Shown one piece after another: positions 34,191 to 43,156 of a stretch of DNA of 64,000 nucleotides. The position numbers were made by a program, and so were the translations under genes. The stretch is from Bacteroidaceae bacterium (GTDB lineage Bacteria; Bacteroidota; Bacteroidia; Bacteroidales; Bacteroidaceae), in contig JAFROT010000032.1 in assembly GCA_017429525.1 (NCBI GenBank), positions 1 to 64,000 on the forward strand, written 5' to 3'. The notes below the pieces were generated by a model that did not search any database, was not told where the DNA came from, and saw only the letters and a list, made by a program, of their open reading frames with translations. Positions within the stretch are counted from its first letter, which is position 1. Each line of letters begins with the position of its first letter.

Positions 34191-34242
34191 TTTGTTTATT
34201 GATAATGTGATAAATTCATTAGGACTATAGTTAATCATTTCG

Positions 34243-34276
34243 TCTCTTATAGGGAGGGACGGGTGGGGGGTAGGCT
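34243..34276 (+). repeat. palindromic element copy E (at the pyrI 3' end)
   Basis: CTCTTATAGGGAGGGACG then GGTGGGGGGTAGG. The left arm is decayed; the right part matches the family. It abuts the pyrI stop codon and is inverted relative to copy D. Confidence 0.7.
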
Positions 34277-34794
34277 TATACGAGTTTTACGTCGTTGATG
34301 TTCTGTTCGTGGTTGCAGTAGTGGCAACGGATGATGGCGCGCTGGCGGTCGGCGACATGAAAGAGGGTAGGCATGGGCTCGTTGTTGGTGATGCACTTGG
34401 GGTTGTTGCAGCGCACAAGTCCGCGCAGGTCGTCGGGCAGACATACTTGTTTCTTCTCGACCACCTCGTAATCACGGATGATGGACAGCGATACGTTGGG
34501 GGCAACGATGGAGAGCTGGTTGAGTTCCTCGTCAGTGAAGAAACGGTCGGCAATCTTGATGATGCTTTTGGTGCCCATCTTGCTCGACTTGAGGTTGAAA
34601 CCGATGGTCACCTTAGAAGTCATCTCCTGCAGGTGCAGCAGGTTAATGACTTCAAATAGGCGGTCGCAAGGGATATGGTCGATGACAGTGCCATGGTCGA
34701 GGGCGGAGACGATTAATTGTCGACCGGACTCTCCCCCGGCTCTCCCTATCAGGGCGGGAGCAGATACCTTTGACGGATTGGGATTATTTTCCAT
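34276..34794 (-). CDS. pyrI: PyrI, aspartate carbamoyltransferase regulatory chain
   Basis: 172 residues. PyrI binds nucleotides and controls PyrB. The regulatory fold begins at [16 protein letters not shown] (about 28-43). The zinc domain has RCNNPKCI and [10 protein letters not shown], four Cys as required. Other PyrI proteins start close to the VxALxxGTVIDHI motif; this one has about 27 extra residues, including [13 protein letters not shown], encoded by palindromic element F (34727-34763). Whether the tail is translated depends on the start codon, and no later Met precedes the core, so it probably is. pyrI lies 27 bp after pyrB. Confidence 0.93.
   Translation of the reverse strand: MENNPNPSKVSAPALIGRAGGESGRQLIVSALDHGTVIDHIPCDRLFEVINLLHLQEMTSKVTIGFNLKSSKMGTKSIIKIADRFFTDEELNQLSIVAPNVSLSIIRDYEVVEKKQVCLPDDLRGLVRCNNPKCITNNEPMPTLFHVADRQRAIIRCHYCNHEQNINDVKLV
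34727..34763 (-). repeat. palindromic element copy F, in frame at the PyrI N-terminus
   Basis: On the minus strand TGCTCCCGCCCTGATAGGG, then AGAGCCGGGGGAGAGTCC. It is translated [12 protein letters not shown], the same frame and pattern as copy A (TPSLTGRAGGGS). The flank upstream of TGCTCCC also resembles copy D. Confidence 0.8.
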
Positions 34795-34821
34795 ATATGA
34801 GGGAGTCTGTTTTAGTGGTAG

Positions 34822-35763
34822 TTATAGGATAGTTTTATCTTCTTGAACTTGTTCGAGAGTGATGCCGAGGGCGTCGCAGATGAGGGCTTCGCGCGCAAAG
34901 AGGCCGTTGCGAGCCTGCTGGAAGTAGTAGGCGTGTGGATCGTCGTCGATGGCGTATTCAATCTCGTTGACACGGGGCAGCGGGTGCAGGATGCGCATAT
35001 TCGGGCGTGCCTTGGAGAGCATATCGAGTTTGAGGAGGTAGCGGTCTTTGACGCGCTCGTACTCCATCAGGTCGGTGAAGCGTTCGCGCTGCACACGCGT
35101 CATGTAAAGGATGTCGGCTCCAGCGATGACATCGGAATCGAAATCCTGATGCTCAACAAAGCGGATGCCCTGCTCTCGGCAGTACTGCTTGTAATTCTCG
35201 GGCATGGCCAGCTCATCGGGCGCGATGAAATGGAAGGTCGGGTTGAAATGGCGCATGGCGGTCAGTAGGGAGTGGACAGTGCGTCCGTACTTGAGATCGC
35301 CGACGAGATAGATGTTGAGGTTGTCGAGCGTGCCTTGCGTCTGATAAATAGTGTAGAGGTCGAGCATTGTTTGCGAAGGATGCTGGTTGGCTCCATCGCC
35401 GGCATTGATGATGGGCACGGGCGCTATCTCGCTGGCATAGAGAGCCGCGCCTTCAAGGTGGTGGCGCATGACGATGATGTCGGCGTAGTTGGATACCATC
35501 ATGATGGTGTCCTTGAGCGTCTCGCCCTTGGTACCACTGGTCACCTTCGGGTCGGCAAAACCGATGACACGAGCGCCCAGGCGGTTGGCAGCCGTCTCGA
35601 AGCTGAGACGTGTACGAGTGGAGGGTTCGAAGAAGAGCGTAGCCACGACGCGTCCCTGGAGGAGGAGTCGATTGGGATGGCGCTCAAATTCCTGTGCCAT
35701 TTGCAAGAGATATTCGATTTTCTCGCGCGAATGGTTGGCAATTGTAACGAGGCTTCTATTCAT
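34822..35763 (-). CDS. pyrB: PyrB, aspartate carbamoyltransferase catalytic chain
   Basis: 313 residues. It joins carbamoyl phosphate and aspartate, the first pyrimidine-specific step. The carbamoyl-phosphate site [15 protein letters not shown] (about 48-62), [42 protein letters not shown], and the near-terminal [13 protein letters not shown] (the HPLPR motif binding Asp) are all present. It is first in the pyrB-pyrI pair. A TATATTTG box (minus strand, 35894-35887) lies about 125 bp upstream. I see no pyrimidine-sensing leader peptide or terminator between it and the start. Confidence 0.96.
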   Translation of the reverse strand: MNRSLVTIANHSREKIEYLLQMAQEFERHPNRLLLQGRVVATLFFEPSTRTRLSFETAANRLGARVIGFADPKVTSGTKGETLKDTIMMVSNYADIIVMRHHLEGAALYASEIAPVPIINAGDGANQHPSQTMLDLYTIYQTQGTLDNLNIYLVGDLKYGRTVHSLLTAMRHFNPTFHFIAPDELAMPENYKQYCREQGIRFVEHQDFDSDVIAGADILYMTRVQRERFTDLMEYERVKDRYLLKLDMLSKARPNMRILHPLPRVNEIEYAIDDDPHAYYFQQARNGLFAREALICDALGITLEQVQEDKTIL

Positions 35764-35886
35764 GGTGAGTGATCTATAGTGGCGTTTAGTGAACTCGAGT
35801 GAGAGGAATTCGTGGTGGAATGTGGGGCACTATGGGTGGTGGGCCGAATTGCCGGGCTGTAGGGCGAATCGCTTTAATTTGTCGGG

Positions 35887-35894
35887 CAAATATA
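35887..35894 (-). promoter_or_regulatory. candidate -7 box of pyrB-pyrI
   Basis: TATATTTG on the minus strand fits TAnnTTTG. The -33 position is poor (TGTG). The rest of 35764-36061 holds no gene: short overlapping open frames on both strands there look random. TATATTTG at 36001-36008 on the plus strand could likewise serve the PBP gene. Confidence 0.4.
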
Positions 35895-36061
35895 AGGGAA
35901 AAGTTTGGGATGCACATCATAGAAAAGGGAAAGAATGCATGGCGAACACGTTTTTTTATTTTTTTTGCCGAATCATATCCGATGTTTATCGGAAAAGCCG
36001 TATATTTGCAACCCATTTTCCTCAAAAAATCGTTTAGCATTTAGCGGTCATCGTTTAGGCT

Positions 36062-38401
36062 ATGAGAAAGAAACTGTTTATCACTCTTTGGATTGTGCTG
36101 TTCCTGCTGCTGGCAGGTGTCTGCGGTGCCTTTTGGGCCATTGCCAAAGGCTATATAGGCTATATGCCCGACTTGCAGCAACTGGAGAACCCCGTCAATA
36201 AGTTCGCCTCGCAAGTCATCTCGGCCGATGGACGCGTGCTGGGTACCTGGAGCTATACGCGCGCCAATCGCATCTTCGTCAGCTACAACGATATAGCACC
36301 ATCGACGGTGCAGGCTTTGGTGGCTACCGAAGATGTCCGCTTCTACGAACATTCGGGAATTGACTTCCGCGCGTTGATGCGTGCCATCTTCAAGCGTGGT
36401 ATCCTGCGACAAAAGAATGCGGGTGGTGGTTCTACTATTACCCAGCAGCTGGCCAAACAGGTCTACTCTTCGCAGGCCGAAAGCGTGGAAGAGCGCCTCT
36501 CGCAGAAGCCCATCGAGTGGGTGATTGCCGTGCAGCTGGAACGCCTCTACACGAAAGAGGAAATCATCACGATGTACCTCAACTACTTCGACTTCCTGCA
36601 TAACGCCGTAGGGCTGAAGTCGGCAGCCAAGACCTATTTCAACAAAGAACCGAAGAACCTGACCACCAACGAGAGCGCATTGCTCATCGGCCTCTGCAAG
36701 AATCCTTCGTATTTTAATCCCGTCCGCTTCCCCGAGCGTGCCCTGAGTCGTCGTAATGTCGTGCTCGGGCAGATGCTGAAAGCCGGCTACCTGACTCAGA
36801 CTGAGGTCGACTCGCTGTCGGCTCAGCCCATAGCGCTCGACTTCCATCGTGCTGACCATAAGGAGGGCGAGGGCACCTACATCCGTGAGCATCTGCGTAC
36901 GATGTTGATGGCCAAGAAGCCTGAGCGTTCGAACTACGCGTCGTGGCAAGGCCAGAAGTTCTACGAGGATAGTCTGGCCTGGGAAACCGACCCGCTGTTT
37001 GGCTGGTGTAACAAGAACCGCAAGAAGGACGGTACACCTTATAATATATATACGGACGGCCTGAAGGTGTTCACGACCATCGACTCGCGTATGCAGCGCT
37101 ATGCTGAGGAAGCTATGATCAGTCATGTCGTCGGCTATCTGCAACCCTTGTTCGATGCCGAACGGCGTGGTCGTGCGAACGCTCCTTACGGCTCCAACAT
37201 CTCGGCTGAGAAAGCTCGGCAGGACTTACAACGGGCGGTGCATCAGAGCGAACGCTATCTGATGATGAAGCAGGACGGCGCCTCGGATGCCGAGATCAAG
37301 AAAGCCTTTGATACGCCTGTCGAGATGACAGTCTACTCGCCTAAGGGCGACATTGACACGACGATGACACCGATGGACAGTATCAAATACGTGAAGCGTT
37401 TCCTCCGTTCGGGCTTCGTCTGCATGGACACGCAGACAGGGGCCGTCAAGGCATACGTCGGCGGCATCAACTTCCGTCATTTCCAATATGATATGGCCGG
37501 CGTCGGTCGTAGGCAAGTGGGGTCTACCATCAAACCTTATCTCTACACACTGGCCATGGAGAATGGATGGAGTCCATGTGATGTAGCGCCTAACGTGCAA
37601 CAAACGTATCAAGTAGGTGGCGGGCAGACGTGGACGCCCCGTAATGGCAGCCGTGCACGCTACGGACAGATGGTCACGCTCAAATGGGGCTTGGCACAGT
37701 CCAACAACTGGATCTCAGCCTACCTGATGAGCCAGCTCAATCCGTCGGCCTTTGTGCGTCTGTTGCATGAGTTCGGTATCCTCAACCAGGACATTCATCC
37801 TTCGATGTCGCTTTGCCTGGGTCCATGTGATATCTCTGTGCTGGAGATGGTGTCGGCCTACACGGCCTTCCCCAATAAAGGCATCCGTTCGGCACCGATG
37901 TTCGTCAGCCGCATTGAGGATGTCGATGGTAATGTCATTGCTGAGTTTACGCCCCGCATGAATGAAGTCATCAGCGAGGAGAGCGCCTACAAAATGATCG
38001 TGATGATGCGTGGAGTCGTCGATGGCGGTACGGGTCAGCGTATGCGCAACCGTTATGGTATTACGGCCCCCATGGGCGGAAAGACCGGAACGACCAACGA
38101 CAACAGCGATGGATGGTTCGTGGGCTATACGCCTCTGCTGTCCTTCGGTGCCTGGGTCGGTGGCGACGAGCGCGACATCCACTTCAACAGTATGGCTTAT
38201 GGCCAGGGCGCATCTGCGTCATTGCCCATCTGTGCCAAGTTCTTGCAGAAAGTCTATGCCGACCCGCAGCTGAGCTACACTCAGAGCGATCAGTTCGATA
38301 TGCCAGACGGCTTCGATCCCTGTGCAGTCACTGATGATGTCCGACAATATGAAGAAGTGGACGAAGCGGTGGGCCTGGACGAACTATTCGGCAGCGAATA
38401 A
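36062..38401 (+). CDS. class A penicillin-binding protein (PBP1A type)
   Basis: 779 residues. A bifunctional peptidoglycan synthase at the inner membrane. A single N-terminal membrane segment lies at about 5-27 (LFITLWIVLFLLLAGVCGAF). The GT51 glycosyltransferase domain shows ATEDVRFYEHSGIDFRAL and GGSTITQQLAKQVY. The transpeptidase domain has the active Ser in GSTIKPYLYTLAME (SxxK), SNN in QSNNWISAYL, and KTG in GKTGTTNDNSDGWFVGY. The acidic C-terminus (EVDEAVGLDELFGSE) is typical of Bacteroidetes copies. It is divergent from pyrB, and folK is convergent 18 bp downstream. Confidence 0.95.
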   Translation: MRKKLFITLWIVLFLLLAGVCGAFWAIAKGYIGYMPDLQQLENPVNKFASQVISADGRVLGTWSYTRANRIFVSYNDIAPSTVQALVATEDVRFYEHSGIDFRALMRAIFKRGILRQKNAGGGSTITQQLAKQVYSSQAESVEERLSQKPIEWVIAVQLERLYTKEEIITMYLNYFDFLHNAVGLKSAAKTYFNKEPKNLTTNESALLIGLCKNPSYFNPVRFPERALSRRNVVLGQMLKAGYLTQTEVDSLSAQPIALDFHRADHKEGEGTYIREHLRTMLMAKKPERSNYASWQGQKFYEDSLAWETDPLFGWCNKNRKKDGTPYNIYTDGLKVFTTIDSRMQRYAEEAMISHVVGYLQPLFDAERRGRANAPYGSNISAEKARQDLQRAVHQSERYLMMKQDGASDAEIKKAFDTPVEMTVYSPKGDIDTTMTPMDSIKYVKRFLRSGFVCMDTQTGAVKAYVGGINFRHFQYDMAGVGRRQVGSTIKPYLYTLAMENGWSPCDVAPNVQQTYQVGGGQTWTPRNGSRARYGQMVTLKWGLAQSNNWISAYLMSQLNPSAFVRLLHEFGILNQDIHPSMSLCLGPCDISVLEMVSAYTAFPNKGIRSAPMFVSRIEDVDGNVIAEFTPRMNEVISEESAYKMIVMMRGVVDGGTGQRMRNRYGITAPMGGKTGTTNDNSDGWFVGYTPLLSFGAWVGGDERDIHFNSMAYGQGASASLPICAKFLQKVYADPQLSYTQSDQFDMPDGFDPCAVTDDVRQYEEVDEAVGLDELFGSE

Positions 38402-38419
38402 GGAGGATTCCATAAAAAG

Positions 38420-38830
38420 TCAATGCAGCACGGAGTCCGCGAGCGTCACCCACTTGTGCAGCTCGGTAACGCCCTCTTGGATATAGGGACGTTCCCAGTC
38501 GCTGGGACGAAGAATCGTACCATCCACCCAGATGAGGTCGAGATCCAACACGACTTGCCCATCGCGTGACGGACGGGTCGTTCGCATGTGCTCCTCGAAA
38601 CTCTTCAACAGCGACTCGACTACCACTAAAGGCCTGTCCGTCACGAGGGCGCCTACCTGATTCAGGAACTTGTCGGGATAGGGGTAATCAATTGGATCTG
38701 TGAGCACAGGCGTGCTGAAATGGCACATGCTGCCGAAGGAGGCACGCAGCTTGCGACGCGCCCACAGAAGGATGCGCACCGCCGACGAGACGTTGCTGCC
38801 CATGCCGATATAGATGATATGCTTCTCCAT
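38420..38830 (-). CDS. folK: FolK, hydroxymethyldihydropterin pyrophosphokinase
   Basis: 136 residues, shorter than the roughly 159 of E. coli. It transfers pyrophosphate from ATP to 6-hydroxymethyl-dihydropterin in folate synthesis. IIYIGMGSNVSSAVRIL at the start and the metal-binding DLDLIWVDGTILRPSDWERPY (about 93-113) match the HPPK pattern. The usual PH(P)R near the end of that motif reads WERPY. This is the second folate gene in the window (with folC), not linked to it. It is divergent from dnaB. Confidence 0.85.
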   Translation of the reverse strand: MEKHIIYIGMGSNVSSAVRILLWARRKLRASFGSMCHFSTPVLTDPIDYPYPDKFLNQVGALVTDRPLVVVESLLKSFEEHMRTTRPSRDGQVVLDLDLIWVDGTILRPSDWERPYIQEGVTELHKWVTLADSVLH

Positions 38831-38902
38831 TGACTGCGCGAAGATATAACATTTTGAAGGAATTCACAGAAAAAAGATGTAATTTTTAATAAATATTAAA
38901 AT

Positions 38903-40489
38903 ATGCCCAATAATTCTAACCGTCGGCCAAACTCAAGAACGCGGCAGGCTGTAGCACCTGCAGAAGACGCCTACGGACGCCAACAACCGCAGAATCTCGA
39001 GATGGAGCAAGCAGTGCTCGGAGCCATTTTGATTGAACAAGATGCCTTCTCGCAGGTGAGTGAGCTTCTGCGACCCGAGACCTTCTATGACCATCGTCAT
39101 CAACTAATCTTTGAGGCCGTGCGTTCGCTGAGCGTTCAGCAACGTCCTATCGATATCCTCACCGTGCGCGAATATCTTGAGAGCCAAGGCAATCTCGAAG
39201 AAGCAGGCGGACCGCTCTATCTGGTGCAACTGACCTCCAACGTGACTTCTTCGGCCCATATCGAGTATCATGCCCGTATTATTGCACAGAAGTTCCTAGC
39301 CCGCGAACTCATCACCTTTGCCAGTCAGGTGTCGCGCGACGCTTTCGACTCAACCATTGATGTAGAGGATCTTATGCAGGAGGCTGAGGGAAAGCTCTTT
39401 TCGATTACGCAACAGAATCTGAAGAAAGACTTCACGCAGATCAATCCTGTCATCCACGAAGCCTACGAAGAACTACAGAAAGCCGCCGCTCGACAGGATG
39501 GCCTTTCGGGGCTTGCCAGCGGTTTCCCTCATCTGGACAAACTCACCAGTGGCTGGCAGAACTCCGACCTCATCATCATCGCAGCTCGTCCGGCTATGGG
39601 TAAGACGGCCTTCGTCCTCTCTATGGCCAAGAAGATTGCCGTCGACATGCGTGAACCCGTTGCGATGTTCTCGCTCGAAATGAGTAATGTCCAGCTGGTC
39701 AAACGTCTGATGGTGAACGTCTGCGAGATTACGGGCGACAAGATGAAGAGCGGACAGCTTGCTCCCTACGAATGGGGACAGCTCGGCAACCGAATCCGCA
39801 CGCTCTATGACGCACCCTTCTATGTCGATGACACTCCTTCGCTCTCCATCTTTGAGCTGCGCACCAAGGCGCGTCGACTCGTTCGCGAACACGGTGTCAA
39901 GCTGATCCTCATTGACTATCTTCAGCTCATGAATGGCTCGGGAACTAGTTTCGGTTCGCGACAAGAGGAGGTCTCCAATATCTCACGTTCGCTCAAAGGT
40001 CTGGCCAAGGAGCTAAATATCCCCATCATCGCCCTGTCGCAGTTGAACCGTAGTGTAGAGAAACGTGAAGGCGAGGAAGGCAAGCGTCCTCAGTTGAGCG
40101 ACCTGCGTGAGTCGGGAGCTATCGAGCAGGATGCCGATATGGTCTGTTTCATCCACCGCCCTGAGTACTACAAGATCTATCAAGACGAGAAGGGACGAAA
40201 TATGCGTGGCATGGCTGAGTTTATCATCGCCAAGCATCGTAATGGTGCTGTCGATACCGTTGTCATGCGCTTCCGTAATGAATATGCACGGTTTCAGGAC
40301 CTCGACGAAGATGCCTATATCCCTATGCCTGGCGAGAAGGTTACCTACGATTCCGCTATCAACGGAAATGTCCCCGACGGTCCTGAGCTGCCTTCAAGTG
40401 AGGTTCCGAATCTCCCGCCGCTTCCGGCTGCTGACGACAATAACACCCCATTTGGAGCGCCTCAACCGACCAATGACATGCCTTTTTGA
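38903..40489 (+). CDS. dnaB: DnaB, replicative DNA helicase
   Basis: 528 residues. The hexameric helicase unwinds DNA at the fork. The N-terminal domain begins NLEMEQAVLGAILIEQDAFS. The RecA-like core has Walker A ARPAMGKTAFVLSMA, MFSLEMSNVQLVKRL, Walker B LILIDYLQLMNGSG, and ALSQLNRSVEKREG then KRPQLSDLRESGAIEQDADM. The C-terminal 50 residues are Pro/Asn-rich and probably disordered. No intein is seen. It starts 72 bp from the divergent folK. Confidence 0.96.
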   Translation: MPNNSNRRPNSRTRQAVAPAEDAYGRQQPQNLEMEQAVLGAILIEQDAFSQVSELLRPETFYDHRHQLIFEAVRSLSVQQRPIDILTVREYLESQGNLEEAGGPLYLVQLTSNVTSSAHIEYHARIIAQKFLARELITFASQVSRDAFDSTIDVEDLMQEAEGKLFSITQQNLKKDFTQINPVIHEAYEELQKAAARQDGLSGLASGFPHLDKLTSGWQNSDLIIIAARPAMGKTAFVLSMAKKIAVDMREPVAMFSLEMSNVQLVKRLMVNVCEITGDKMKSGQLAPYEWGQLGNRIRTLYDAPFYVDDTPSLSIFELRTKARRLVREHGVKLILIDYLQLMNGSGTSFGSRQEEVSNISRSLKGLAKELNIPIIALSQLNRSVEKREGEEGKRPQLSDLRESGAIEQDADMVCFIHRPEYYKIYQDEKGRNMRGMAEFIIAKHRNGAVDTVVMRFRNEYARFQDLDEDAYIPMPGEKVTYDSAINGNVPDGPELPSSEVPNLPPLPAADDNNTPFGAPQPTNDMPF

Positions 40490-40554
40490 CCCTTGAAATG
40501 CATGAATAAGCAAAAAAGTTAGGCTTTCATCGTGCAAACTTCAGAGTTTTATTG

Positions 40555-40562
40555 TACTTTTG
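40555..40562 (+). promoter_or_regulatory. candidate -7 box of pheT
   Basis: TACTTTTG fits TAnnTTTG and lies 33 bp before the pheT start. A weak GTG sits 20 nt upstream at the -33 position. No T-box or Phe-rich leader was found in the 100-bp gap. Confidence 0.5.
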
Positions 40563-40594
40563 CACCCGAATTAGCAAAATAATACTTCTCCAAT

Positions 40595-43102
40595 ATGAAT
40601 ATTTCCTACAAATGGTTACGCGAGTACGTTGAAACCGACTTGACTGCTCATGAAGTAGCCGACGCCCTCACCTCAGAAGGTCTCGAAGTGGGAGGCGTAG
40701 AAGAAGTTCAGACAATCAAAGGTGGTCTGGAAGGATTGGTCGTGGCCGAGGTCCTCACCTGTGAGCCCCATCCCAACAGCGACCACATGCACGTTTGCAC
40801 GGTCAATATCGGCACTGACGAGGTTCAGCAGATCGTCTGCGGCGCTCCCAATGTAGCCGCTGGCCAGAAGGTCATCGTGGCTACGCTTGGAACGAAGCTC
40901 TACGATGGCGACAAGGAATTTATCATCAAGCGTTCGAAACTGCGTGGCATCGAATCCAATGGCATGATTTGTGCTGAGGACGAGATAGGCATTGGCACCA
41001 GCCATGATGGAATTATCGTCCTGCCCGAGGATGCTGTCGTCGGAACGCCTGCTGCTGAATACTATGGACTCGAGAGCGACTATCTCATCGAGGTCGACAT
41101 CACGGCCAACCGTGCTGATGCTTGCTCGCACTATGGCGTTGCCCGCGACCTCTATGCATGGCTCGTTCAGAATGGTTATCAGACCAGCATCCACCGTCCG
41201 TCGGTTGATGATTTCAAGGTCGACAATCACGAGCTCGAGATTCCCATCTATGTCGAGAATGCCGAGGCATGCCCGCGTTATGCTGCCGTAACCATCACCG
41301 ACTGCGAAGTCAAGGAAAGCCCTCAATGGTTGAAGGATCATCTGACCACCATTGGCTTGCGCCCCATCAACAACATCGTCGACATCACCAACTACATTAT
41401 GATGGCTTTCGGGCAGCCCTTGCATTGTTTTGATGCCGATATGATTAAGGGCGGTAAGGTCGTTGTCAAGACGATGCCTGACGGCACTCCTTTCCAGACG
41501 CTCGATGGCATTGACCGTAAACTCAGCGACCGCGACCTGATGATCTGTAATGCCGAGGAGCCTATGTGTATCGGTGGCGTCTATGGCGGTAAGGGAAGTG
41601 GCACGTACGAGACGACGAAGAACGTCCTGCTCGAGAGTGCTTACTTCAATCCCACCTGGATTCGCAAGAGCGCCCGCCGTCATGGCCTGCAGACCGACGC
41701 TTCTTTCCGCTTCGAGCGCGGCATCGACCCCAATGGTCAGATCTATGCCTTGAAGCTTGCTGCCAAGATGTGTCAGGAACTGGCTGGTGGAAAGGTGTCG
41801 ATGGAAATCGTCGATGTCTATCCCGAGCCTATTCATGACTTCCCAGTCGACTTGAAGTATGACTATGTCGACAACCTCATCGGTCAGCATATCCCCGTTG
41901 AGACCATCAAGAGCATCGTCACCTCTTTGGAGATGCATATTGAAGAAGAGACAGCCGAGGGCTTGAAACTCGTCGTGCCGGCCTATCGCGTAGATGTGCA
42001 GCGTCCTTGCGATGTCGTCGAGGACATCCTCCGCATCTATGGGTACAACAATATTGAGATTCCGTCCTCCATCAATAGCGCACTCTCGGTGAAGGGCGAG
42101 CCAGACAAGAGCCACAAGCTCCAGAATATTGTTGGTGAGCAGCTTGTCGGTGCTGGCTTCAACGAGATCTTGAACAACTCGCTTCAGAAGTCCGCTTACT
42201 ACGATGACCTCCAGAGCTACAAGGCTGAGAACTGTGTGCGCCTGCTCAATCCCCTGTCGCAGGACCTTAGCGTACTGCGTCAGACGCTGCTCTTCGGCGG
42301 TCTTGAAAGCATCAATCGCAACGTCAATCGTCGTCGCGCCGACCTTCAATTCTTCGAGTTCGGCAATTGCTATTATTTCCATGCCGAGAAGAAGTGTGCT
42401 GACATCATCCCTGGTGTCAGTTCCAGCCGTGACCCCGAGGTCATCAAGCATGTGCTCGATGCTTATAGCGAGGACTATCATCTCGGTCTCTGGGTGACGG
42501 GCAAGCGCGTCAGCGGATCGTGGGCACACCCCGACGAGGATCAGACATTCTACGCTTTGAAGGCACAAGTCGTCAATATCCTCAGTCGTCTGGGCGTTCC
42601 TTTCGGTGCTCTTGTCTTCAAAGAGGGTAACAACGATATTTTCTCCAAGAGCATTCTCATCGAGAACCGTGGCGGCAAGACCATCGCACAGCTCGGTATC
42701 GTAGCCAAGCGCCTGCAAGTAGCCTTCGACATCCCGACAGAGGTGTACTTCGCCGACATTGCCTGGCAGCAAGTCATGCGACTGATTCGCAAGGAGAAGG
42801 TGACCTACACCGAGCTGCCTAAGTTCCCCGCCGTCAGTCGTGATCTCGCCCTGTTGGTCGACAAGTCGGTCGAGTTCGCTCAGATTGAAGCCATTGCCTA
42901 TCAGAGTGAGCGCAAGCTGTTGAAGGAAGTGCGCCTCTTCGATGTCTACGAGGGCAAGAACCTGCCAGCAGGCAAGAAGTCCTACGCTGTCAACTTCCGT
43001 CTGCAGGACGAGACCAAGACACTCAACGACAAGGCCATCGACGCTATCATGCAGAAGCTGATTGGTAATTTAACTAAGCAGTTGGGTGCCGAGCTCCGCT
43101 AA
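40595..43102 (+). CDS. pheT: PheT, phenylalanyl-tRNA synthetase beta subunit
   Basis: 835 residues, slightly longer than the usual 790-820. PheT holds tRNA-Phe and edits Tyr-tRNA-Phe; PheS, which does catalysis, is not in this window. The N-terminus MNISYKWLREYVETDLT leads to the tRNA-binding domain with VCGAPNVAAGQKVIVATLGT. The B3/B4 editing domain includes GLRPINNIVDITNYIMMAFG then QPLHCFDADMI. The end has the ferredoxin-like anticodon-binding fold (FPAVSRDLALLVDKSVEF). It is followed by the YebC gene 54 bp later on the same strand. Confidence 0.96.
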   Translation: MNISYKWLREYVETDLTAHEVADALTSEGLEVGGVEEVQTIKGGLEGLVVAEVLTCEPHPNSDHMHVCTVNIGTDEVQQIVCGAPNVAAGQKVIVATLGTKLYDGDKEFIIKRSKLRGIESNGMICAEDEIGIGTSHDGIIVLPEDAVVGTPAAEYYGLESDYLIEVDITANRADACSHYGVARDLYAWLVQNGYQTSIHRPSVDDFKVDNHELEIPIYVENAEACPRYAAVTITDCEVKESPQWLKDHLTTIGLRPINNIVDITNYIMMAFGQPLHCFDADMIKGGKVVVKTMPDGTPFQTLDGIDRKLSDRDLMICNAEEPMCIGGVYGGKGSGTYETTKNVLLESAYFNPTWIRKSARRHGLQTDASFRFERGIDPNGQIYALKLAAKMCQELAGGKVSMEIVDVYPEPIHDFPVDLKYDYVDNLIGQHIPVETIKSIVTSLEMHIEEETAEGLKLVVPAYRVDVQRPCDVVEDILRIYGYNNIEIPSSINSALSVKGEPDKSHKLQNIVGEQLVGAGFNEILNNSLQKSAYYDDLQSYKAENCVRLLNPLSQDLSVLRQTLLFGGLESINRNVNRRRADLQFFEFGNCYYFHAEKKCADIIPGVSSSRDPEVIKHVLDAYSEDYHLGLWVTGKRVSGSWAHPDEDQTFYALKAQVVNILSRLGVPFGALVFKEGNNDIFSKSILIENRGGKTIAQLGIVAKRLQVAFDIPTEVYFADIAWQQVMRLIRKEKVTYTELPKFPAVSRDLALLVDKSVEFAQIEAIAYQSERKLLKEVRLFDVYEGKNLPAGKKSYAVNFRLQDETKTLNDKAIDAIMQKLIGNLTKQLGAELR

Positions 43103-43156
43103 TATCTCAGTTCTCGAAATAACGAATTAACGAAATAATAAAAAGAATAAAAAAGT

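Noticed and set aside
35786..36044. Three overlapping frames of about 80 codons between pyrB and the PBP gene
   Set aside because: All cover the promoter region of two divergent genes and show no motif or start context.
40490..40594. T-box or Phe leader upstream of pheT
   Set aside because: No Phe-rich short frame, terminator or T-box sequence is visible in the 105-bp gap.
40673..42772. Long open frame (about 700 codons) on the minus strand opposite pheT
   Set aside because: It mirrors the codon pattern of pheT, has no family features and no promoter. It is a shadow frame.
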